From Orychophragmus violaceus (lineage: Eukaryota; Streptophyta; Magnoliopsida; Brassicales; Brassicaceae): a DNA stretch of 64,000 nt. The stretch lies in the NCBI GenBank assembly GCA_030180135.1, contig CM058237.1:35547126-35611125 (forward strand), read 5' to 3'. The notes under the pieces were generated by a model. It saw only the letters and a program-made list of their open reading frames with translations, was not told where the DNA came from and did no database searches. Position numbers and translations under genes: made by a program. Positions 56,651 to 64,000 of the stretch are shown in pieces. Numbering within the stretch: position 1 is the first letter of the stretch; each line of letters opens with the position of its first letter.

Positions 56651-57953
56651 CATTAAAAATTTATTAACGCCTAGGCTCTGACTAGGCCCCGACTAGGCGC
56701 TCTAGGCACTAGGCCCGCCCCAACGCCTGAGTACCGCCTAGCGATTTTTTGAACACTGACCGAGACCTTCACGGTCAGACATACGACAACTGTAATAGGT
56801 CGCACTATTATCCTTTGCTTCTTTTGTTTTCCAGTAGTCGGTCATCGTTTTCCAGAGAGTCTCGGCGATCCACTTAGGAAGCTCTCCACCATTCCTCGCG
56901 TTGCTAACCATGTCTTTCAACCGTCGTTGACAGATCTCCTAAAAATATTGTTGAAATTTCCCTGTTATCAAGGGATCCGAATGGTGGGTTTTCTAGAATA
57001 CAAATAGAATAAGAATAACATTAGTGAAAACAACACAAGCAAAATATATATGAAAGGTATAGAAGAGAAAACTGTATCGCAAACTCGAGGAAGTATCTTT
57101 CTGCTTTATCACGAGGCACATGTGACCAGCTATAGTATGATTTATCGAATTTGTTTGTAATTTTTTTGTAATCTTTTGAACCAATTTCGATCCTCTGTAA
57201 ACTGAAATATTATGATTGATAACTACAAGATTAACATCTAACCAAAAGAGACTCGAACTCATCATAACATCATAACTCATAAGCAAACCAACAATCAGAT
57301 TCGTAAGCAAACTAGACGGTTTAAAAACACACCATTACGATATGCATAAGACAATAACAAAAAACCCATACAGAGAATATCAACAGCGGAAGAAACAATA
57401 TATGACAATAGCTATACCAAGTCGTGTTTGCCGTCGGTGTGGGAGAGAGGACAGTGGTAAACATTTCCTTGTCTAGCACCTGAAGCAAAACATTCAGAGC
57501 CTGCAGCGTGTCCTTTTCGAGATCCGGCAAAAATGAAGGGATTCATCGAGGAAGTTGTGACCTTGAGAAGATGGACGATTGAGCCTTAGATTGGTTAACT
57601 GGCGAAGGTGGGGCGTCCTCAACAGGATTCTGGTTGTTCTGGACTTCTTCTGACACCGGCGACGCATCGACTTTAGGTTGATTAGTAGTCGCGTTCTGGA
57701 AAATTTGTACTGGCGGTGGATAGTTCCGTACATGGGGTGATGTCACTGACGTTTGGAGGATAACTGGATCTTTTTCTTGACGTTGAGTGTACTGAGTCGG
57801 AGGAACTACGACCGTCGGCATGAACGTATATTGTTTCGGTAGAGGGCTCGGTGTTTTTTTCAAAGTATTGTGGTTGGTCCAAACGGCTCTCTGAATGACG
57901 TTTGGAATGGTTAGTCTCTTACGTCCTCCTTTCTTACCTTGTTGAGGTATCAC
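55154..57953 (-). pseudogene. CACTA transposase-associated protein (Ptta/En/Spm family), broken
   Basis: On the minus strand, coding pieces read in order: a proline-rich N-terminus from 57953; LEKDTLQALNVLLQV...TTVLSPTPTANTTW (about 57510-57420); KITNKFDKSYYSWSHVPRD...ERYFLEFA (about 57170-57080); KDMVSNARNGGELPKWIAETLWKTM...MSDREGLG (56920-56768). The family sequence HHVHFSGPKSY continues at about 55985 beyond a 760-bp insertion. GRPVNIGEVFIKTHTKADGTYVDRK (about 55830-55760) and a C-terminal coiled coil (LQEQLKEAQRKIEEQ, about 55420) follow. The family signature (PF03004) is clear. Some gaps may be introns. A stop near 57542 and the insertion make it nonfunctional. Confidence 0.8.
55997..56756. 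mobile_element. Non-autonomous Mutator-like insertion (760 bp) in the CACTA gene
   Basis: TGACCGAGACC is present at 55986-55996 and again at 56757-56767, an 11-bp target duplication. The ends are imperfect inverted repeats: GTTCTAAAAATCGGGCTAGGCG on the left and CGCCTAGCGATTTTTTGAAC on the right. Removing one duplication joins the transposase codons in frame. Inside are CTCTTCTTCCTCGCTTCTGCG-type repeats (about 56270-56370) and a TA microsatellite (about 56617-56645), but no gene. Duplications of 9-11 bases point to Mutator-like elements. Confidence 0.8.
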
Positions 57954-58320
57954 ATCACAGAGAGTTTCGAGGAAGAAATTGAGAGGGTCGATAGGGTTTC
58001 TGAAAAAATTAGCAATGAAATTGAGAACCTCGAATAAGAGATGCCAGTTAGAGATTGGTCGGCAGTGAGGAGGATTTGGAGAAAAATATGCGAGAAGATT
58101 CGAAAGAGATTTTGGAGAAGGGGAAGAACAAAATAAATCAGGGTTTATGTTTGTGGTAAATGAAGTTTTCTCGACACTTAGTCGAAATTTGTTGAGTTAA
58201 GGCAGGTAATTGAAAAGTTTTGGGCAAAAAAATTAGGTTTGGTTTTCCAGATTAATTACGCGAAATTTTTTGAAATTTTTCTCAATAGTAGTCGTAACGT
58301 AGTCATCAAATCGCAAATAA

Positions 58321-59270
58321 CTATAATTTAAAATATTAATAGTAACTAATATAAATATGGAACATAAAGTATTTGCTTCACTATAACTTTGATCCCAATA
58401 TAAAGTAGGATTGAAGATAAATTCATGGCTTGAAATGAGATTCACTGTCTTTTATAAAGGAACACCTACACATATAAAGTAAAATGATGTTGGTAATTAA
58501 CCTTTATACATAAGATCCGTATAACAATTAAAAAAGGTTAATATAAATAGAAATGTCCAACAAAATCAAAATAGTCATCATCAATAAAATTGTGGAGAAA
58601 CATTAAAAAATTTATAATTGTGCTTTCATATTTTACAGTTGTAAATCAGGCATACATGTTCATCCCCGAGGATAACATGACATTGAAGACCATGTGAAGA
58701 AAAATCGGTAATCCATTGTCGAATAATCTTAACCCTACATGCCTACTCCCTTTTAAAATTATCGACATACCACAGCAAAGATAAATTTCCCTTTTAGATT
58801 TTGTGTTTTTTTTTTGCTTAAGCATGATTCAAACGATACAAATTGAACAAAAATGATATGAAGTGGTTGGTGTGAAATTTTATGACCGTTTTTATGATGG
58901 TATTAAAAATTAAATTCTGGTTTACCTAATTTATTTATTACGTTTATATCTACTTACCATGTTATATGTACCTAAACCTTTGACATGCCCATTTTCCCAT
59001 GTTTCTAAAATAGATATGTAACTAGGTATAATTATTGTATATATATATAGATGACTAAGTTGAACTACTAAATAACATATATAGTTTAAGCCATTAACAA
59101 AATAGATAAATCTCAAAAACCTAGAAGAAATTTTAAACCAAAAACGGAAAAGAAAAACTTAGTTTTAGCCATTAACACTATGATCATGATGAATGCTATT
59201 AGTTGTGACTTAGTGATAAGACATATACATAATTACTAAAGCCTAGACTACCCAAATGTTGCATTGTCTC
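58321..59270. other. AT-rich sequence before the F-box genes
   Basis: No convincing frame, repeat or RNA gene was seen. Confidence 0.5.
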
Positions 59271-59280
59271 CATAAATAAA
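59271..59280 (+). promoter_or_regulatory. Probable TATA box of F-box copy 1
   Basis: CATAAATAAA lies about 95 bases before the start codon at 59375. The same sequence context (AATAAACT...GGTTGCTT) is repeated before copy 2. Confidence 0.5.
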
Positions 59281-59374
59281 CTCTGGTGGTTGCTTCGAAC
59301 TTTGAAATATTGAAAATTTTATATTATTTGTCAAAATTCTTTTTGCCTTCCATCTCTTCATTACCAAATTCGTA

Positions 59375-60134
59375 ATGGACTACCTTTCAAGTGATGTTCT
59401 TTCAAAAATTCTTCTTGACGTCATTGACGGTGAACAAGGATTACGCTATTTTATAAGGGCGGAGACAACATGCAAGGCACTTCAAAGCGTCGGACAAAGT
59501 CAAGATTTCTACAAGTCGATCGATTTATACTACGTTTTTATTAACTTAAATCTCTTTGTTTGCCCACCTTATTATAAAAAATATTTCGTCGAGAGGTGTT
59601 TACAATCCGGAAACCCTTCAGCTCTTCTCCTCCGAGGTATGTGTTGTTTTATCTACAGCGACCATATGGTTGAAGGAGAGGCAATGATCAAAAGATCGGC
59701 ATATAGTCGATGGGAAACAGGGATATACACGTACTCCATGCTCTTGCGTGTTTTTTTTATGGAAATGGAGTAGTGTTGAACATTGGATATATCATTGACC
59801 GTGAACTTTCCACTCGAATGTATGAAGATAACTAGGAGAGATAGGCGTGTATGGCCAGAAACGCCTTCTGCTATGTTCTTTGAGAAGGAAGCGAGTGTAG
59901 ATATCAATGGGATTTATAGCTGCATGTGTGCTCCGATAACAACTTGGAAGGGTTGGTGGGACTTTGGTTTCAAGGGTTCAACTATGTGCGATGTATGCTT
60001 TTGGACCATAGAGTCACTATTTTACTTCAGACTCCTTCTGAACAATTTTGGAATTTGTCCCTGTTTAGGTTCTTGAATATCCTTCATATTCTAAATATTT
60101 TTTGGCGTTGGTTAGATTGTGTTAAACTACTATA
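59375..60134 (+). pseudogene. F-box protein gene, copy 1, frameshifted
   Basis: The frame starts MDYLSSDVLSKILLDVIDG, an F-box at residues 1-45 that would bind the SKP1 subunit of an SCF ubiquitin ligase. It continues ETTCKALQSVG...NPSALLLRGMCCFIY...ETGIYTYSMLL. This layout fits the plant F-box family like Arabidopsis At2g35280, with a short Sel1-like middle part. The frame stops at 59773 after a T-run (about 59750-59758). Matching C-terminal sequence (GNGVVLNIGYIIDREL..., then FQGFNYVRCMLLDHRV to 60134) lies in other frames, so at least two shifts have occurred. Without them the protein would be about 250 aa. Confidence 0.7.
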
Positions 60135-60526
60135 AAATTATATGCTTTCTTCATTTATGTGCAAATTTTAAACATAAGGAGTACGTATATGCATCATCTT
60201 TGAGTACACTACGACTATGTACTTCGCGACTATTTTATGACTGAATAAACGACTTTTGCAAACAGGCGACATGATTAAACCGAAAGATCATTTACATAAT
60301 TTATTTTTCAACAATCCATGCAAGTAACAACGCGTTTTGTAATAAATCTTGAACAGCAATAAATAATGACTCAACATTATATATCATTACCTAGCGAAAT
60401 AGATTCATCATGTACATATACTTACTCTAGCCGAAGATGCACGCCAACATATGCATATTAATTAATAAATAACAGTAGCATAAATACTATTTAAATTTAT
60501 GAAAAAACCAAATGTTGGATCCGATC
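60135..60526. other. Spacer between the F-box copies, with CACTA-like motifs
   Basis: At about 60207-60270 the motifs ACGACTATGT, GCGACTATTTTATGACT and ACGACTTTT resemble the subterminal repeats at 54320-55010. The rest is AT-rich without features. Confidence 0.45.
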
Positions 60527-60537
60527 TATAAATAAAC
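60527..60537 (+). promoter_or_regulatory. Probable TATA box of F-box copy 2
   Basis: TATAAATAAAC lies about 93 bases before the start codon at 60630, at the same place as in copy 1. Confidence 0.55.
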
Positions 60538-60629
60538 TTCCGCGGTTGCTTATCTATCTAAAATACTCTACAATATTACTTGTTAAAATTCTCCTTTGCA
60601 TGTTTCCATCTTTTCTTACCAAAATCGTA

Positions 60630-61021
60630 ATGGATTTCCTTCCTAGTGATATCCTTAAAAAATCCTTCTTGACGTCATTGACGATGACCAAGGTATACGC
60701 TATTTGGCTCGGTGGAAGGCAACATGCAGGGCACTGCAAAACGTCGGAGAAAGCTCAGATTTCTATATGCCGGTCGATCTATACTTCTCCAACATTACTG
60801 AAAATATTTGGTGCCCACCTAGGGTTAAAACTAAAATGTTCAACAAATGTCTGGAATCCGAAAACCCTTCTGCTCTTCTCATCAGAGGTATGTGTCTTTT
60901 TGTATATTGCGACCGTTGGGTCGACGGATCGTCTATCTCCATCGACCGGATGGTTAAAAGAGAGGCTATGATCAAGAGATCAACATATTGTCGATGGGAG
61001 ACAGGGATATACACGTACTCC
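60630..61021 (+). pseudogene. F-box protein gene, copy 2, frameshifted and cut by Copia-5
   Basis: It is a tandem duplicate of copy 1, promoter included. The start MDFLPSDILKK is followed by a one-base loss in an A-run (about 60655-60662). The remaining protein (ARWKATCRALQNVGESSDFY, NPSALLIRGMCLFVY) then lies in another frame from about 60704. A 24-base in-frame addition near 60925-60950 (DGSSISIDR) is absent from copy 1. The coding sequence ends at ETGIYTYSC, where Copia-5 begins, so the last third is missing or lies beyond the window. Confidence 0.75.
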
Positions 61022-61665
61022 TGTTGGGAATGTCCTGAAATCTACCGTACTATCTCTAGAAAGTATGATAAGTGTCGAGATCAGACATAAGTCATAAATA
61101 CTGGGTGATCATGATGACTTGCTAGAGTTCGCTCTTGATCTATAAGTTTAGGACTTATTACCAGTATTGTATGATCCCAAAGGGTCACACACCATAGCTA
61201 ACGGGAAAGTTAAAATGGAATTAATACGGTAAGATGCAAGGCATTTACTGTATTTGAACAGAGAATTGGGCCAGACAAAATACAGGCTTTTGTCTGATTT
61301 GTGTCTTGGGCCCAAAATCCTAATAGGCCATTAGTTTAATAACTTGGGCCCATATAAGGAAGAGGAATGGCGCCTAGGGCTTGATACACATGCTCTCTGC
61401 GATTTCCTGAGCAATCTTCCTCTCTCTCTGATTTATTCCAGCTTGGTCTAGCAGCCTGATCCATAGCTTGTAAGCGTGTGGATACCAAGGAGGAGCCGGT
61501 AATCATCTGCTCTAAGTGATCTCGACATTACCAATCAATCCGCTGCACTCTAAAAGAGGTAATGATCCTGATCTGTATGATTCAACTGCAAATCACCTAG
61601 ATCCTAGTTGATTATGTGCTAGGTTGTAACCTGAGAATTACACCATGAACACACATAATCCTACA
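61022..61665 (+). repeat. Copia-5 5' LTR (644 bp)
   Basis: It runs from TGTTGGGAAT to ATCCTACA. TGGTATCAGAGC, the tRNA-Met primer site, is at 61667-61678. Confidence 0.9.
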
Positions 61666-63175
61666 GTGGTATCAGAGCCAGGTTGTTAGGTTTTTGCCTT
61701 TTGGATCATACTAGGTTGTTTATTAGTTTGATGAATCGATTTTAATGAGTAAAATTGATTGAAACTTGGAATACCTAGAAATATGTGAATCGAAAGTTGA
61801 CTTTGTTGATCGGTTTGTTAATATCAATTATGTCATCATACGATAAAGAGAAAGTCATGATCGTGTGAATTGCAAGAAACGATTTGATTTGTTAATGTTT
61901 AAGGATCACATCTTTGTCTTTAGTGAATGACTTGAATCAAAGTTGATTGTTATTGAAGTTTTTGTCTTCAGTGAATGTGATAATTAAAGATGACTTTGTT
62001 TGACAATCCTGAATCGATTTGATTAATTTTGTTAGGGTTTAGAATCGTTTTGTCCTTTAGTGTCAAAATCGCCTATTGAACCTTTAATTAAGAGATCGAT
62101 TTGTTTAATTTGTTATTGTACAAGAATCGTGATTTGATAATCATAAGCAATTGGAAAAAGTCAATATCACTTTTTGAATTAAAGTGAATCGATTTGTTGA
62201 TAGGTTGGTTAAGATTTTGAATCGATTAATTATTTAATTATTGTATGGTTCAAGCCGTTAACCCAAATCGCGGTTTGCTGGAAATTATTTAATACAATTG
62301 GTATTATTTAATTTCTGGTTAAACCGGATTTAAATTCAAAATTGAATTTTAACCTAAACCGAAGGCTGGTCTAAGTTTGATTTGGTTGGACCAAATAATT
62401 TAGAGCTGGTCTGGTTTAGTAAATAACCAGTTGGATTTAGTAGTTAATTTGGTCTTGGACCAGAATTAATGAACCGACTCGGTTATGTCAAATTATTGGG
62501 CCAATTGGAATTCTGTGGTCTTGGGCCAAGAATTGCGCCTATAATTTGTGACCCATCCGAAAAACTTTAATAAAATATTAAATTAGAAATTTCTATTTTT
62601 AGTATATTTCTAAATTTAGAAAGTTTCTAAAATAAGTAAGTTTCCCAAAATAGTAATCTTTCTATTTTTGGAAATAAAACCTAAAATCCTCAAAACCAAT
62701 ATCAAGCTTGGATGTCTTGCCCAATCTTGTCAGCTACTTAACGCTTATTCAATTACAGATATGGCTTACAGTGTGAGGTGTCTGTTTTTGCGTAAGTAAA
62801 GTAGTATATAGTCACTGATTTCATTGGGAGTCCCAGACTTTAGTGATTATTTGGCTGTAAGAGATTGGTTTCCTTGACTGGGCCATCGGGAGTCCCGGGC
62901 CTTGAGACATCTGGTGAATTGGGCCTTGGGCCCAATCCACAACCGAGAGTTATATGGATATAACTAGCTGTGTGTATGCTTACCAAGTAAAGCTAATTCC
63001 GGGTGACGGCCAGTGGCCCACTTTGGTTTTAGTTGAACATGGGTCTCGGAATCATTGCATTCTTATGAGGTTAAACAAAGAAATTTTGAATGCAATGCGA
63101 GTTTTCTTATAAGTTGTTAAGATTACTCTTTTATGAACTAAATAACTAAAACTCTATTGTCTCATAATTTCAGCT
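61666..63175 (+). other. Copia-5 leader
   Basis: About 1.5 kb. The first half repeats GAATCGATTTG-type motifs (about 61730-62230) where other copies have perfect palindromes. The second half has the conserved CGGGAGTCCCGGGCC block and the stretch preceding gag. Confidence 0.7.
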
Positions 63176-64000
63176 ATGTCAAGCACAACAACACAAAACA
63201 CTTTCTCGATCCGGTCTGCCCTTGAGAAGGACAAACTGAACGGATCAAACTTCCTGAACTGGTCCAGGAACCTGAGACTTGTGCTCAGGCAGGAGAAGAA
63301 GGCTTATGTCCTTGAAAGAGTTCTCTCTCCTAGACCTGCGAATAATGCCGCACAAGCTGTGAGGAATGCTTGGGATACGCATTCTTCATATGCTAATGAC
63401 GTGGTTTGCCTAATGTTGGCGACAATGGCTCCCGAACTGCAGATGCAGTGGGAAGGCCTGAATTGTCCCATGGAACTGATGGCAAACCTGAAAGCGTTGT
63501 TTCAGGAGCAGGCTCGTACAGAGAGATTCCAAACTGTAAAGAATCTCTTGGACTGTAAAATGGCTAAGGATGCAGCAGTGAGTCCGCATGTTCTGAAAAT
63601 GATGGGTTATCTCGATCATTTGACTAGACTCGACTGTCCTATAATCCAAGAGCTTGCTTGTGATATCGTCCTGCAGTCTCTTACTCCTACATATGACCAG
63701 TTCATCTTGAACTATAATATGCATGGGTTGATAAAGACTTTGCCTGAGCTACATGGTATGCTCAAGACTGCATAACCTAATCTGAAGAAGGCCAAGGAGC
63801 CGTCTGTACTCATGGTGCAGAAGGGCAAGGGTTTTAAGAAATCCGCTGCAGACAAAGGAAAGGGCAAGGCAGTCGAAAAGGCCAAGCCCAAGCCCGTGTC
63901 TAAAGCTGGGCCTTCTGATATCTGCCACTTTTGCAAAGAGGCAGGGCATTATCGCAGGGACTGTAAGAAATACCAGGAAAGTCTGAAGAAGAAGAAGAAG
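63176..64000 (+). pseudogene. Copia-5 gag with one stop, cut by the window end
   Basis: The frame starts [21 protein letters not shown] and matches the Gag of Copia-1 closely. A TAA at 63773-63775 replaces the glutamate codon of the TAEPNL block. The same frame then continues through the basic linker to a zinc knuckle (CHFCKEAGHYRRDC) at about 63923-63964 and runs off the window. Protease and pol cannot be assessed. Confidence 0.87.

Larger units (their letters stand above)
54320..58320. mobile_element. CACTA (En/Spm) element, right end not found
   Basis: It starts CACTATAAGAAAACA, the standard terminal repeat of Brassicaceae CACTA elements, right after ATT, a possible 3-bp duplication. About 700 bases of subterminal repeats follow, then a minus-strand transposase gene of the Ptta/En/Spm type. 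More subterminal-like motifs occur at about 58283-58310. No matching end (TTTCTTATAGTG-type) was seen on the right, so the end coordinate is provisional. Confidence 0.72.
61022..64000 (+). mobile_element. Copia-5: Ty1/Copia element, 3' part outside the window
   Basis: A 5' LTR (61022-61665), primer site, long leader and gag are present before the window ends inside gag. The LTR head (TGTTGGGAATGTCCTGAAAT) resembles the other copies. The likely left copy of the target duplication is ACTCC at 61017-61021. Unlike the other copies, its LTR and leader carry no TCGATCGA palindromes. Confidence 0.93.

Overview
This is nuclear DNA from a flowering plant, almost certainly a member of the mustard family (Brassicaceae). 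The one well-preserved host gene matches the seven-exon NT-C2/coiled-coil gene I know from Arabidopsis as AT5G52280. Beside it lies a broken gene that looks like its Arabidopsis neighbour SHOC1 (AT5G52290). Introns, telomere-type CCCTAAA repeats and plant-type PIF/Harbinger, CACTA, Copia and Ty3-gypsy elements agree with this. The species cannot be named from the sequence alone.

Most of the window is nested transposable elements. 1-6006: a Copia element (Copia-1) that enters from the left, with an open 1325-residue polyprotein. 6007-18707: a minus-strand Tat-type gypsy element. Its distal end is cut by Copia-1, and it is split by a second, nearly identical Copia (Copia-2, 8479-16217, duplication CTTCT) carrying one nonsense codon. 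18750-19106: a small TRIM-like element. 20402-21539 plus 33774-33845: the SHOC1-like remnant, split by a chromodomain gypsy element (21540-33773, duplication CCATG). That element is itself split in its reverse transcriptase by Copia-3 (23923-30933, duplication CAGGT). 34069-37189: the NT-C2 gene on the minus strand, intact.

37190-44000 is AT-rich intergenic DNA with a duplicated 346-bp repeat, a CACTA-type DUF4218 fragment and a MITE-like element that contains interstitial telomere repeats. 44389-54319 is a PIF/Harbinger transposon with divergent ORF1 and transposase genes and five 100-bp tandem repeats between them. Its transposase is split by Copia-4 (46486-53904, duplication GATTT), which has a fully open polyprotein and long terminal repeats that differ at about three positions. 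A CACTA element starting at 54320 cuts the end of the Harbinger transposase and is in turn split by a 760-bp Mutator-like insertion with an 11-bp duplication. 59375-61021 holds two tandem, damaged F-box genes; the second is cut by Copia-5, which runs off the right edge.

The five Copia elements share gag-pol type, tRNA-Met primer site, long leader and long post-pol tail. They look like a recently active family: complete (Copia-1, Copia-4), one mutation from complete (Copia-2), gag-only and probably moved in trans (Copia-3), and gag with a stop codon (Copia-5). Four of them carry arrays of palindromes centred on TCGATCGA in the LTR and/or leader. Those arrays, the trans-mobilised copy and the dead SHOC1-like locus are the points most worth following. 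I did not find a clear new multi-gene system.
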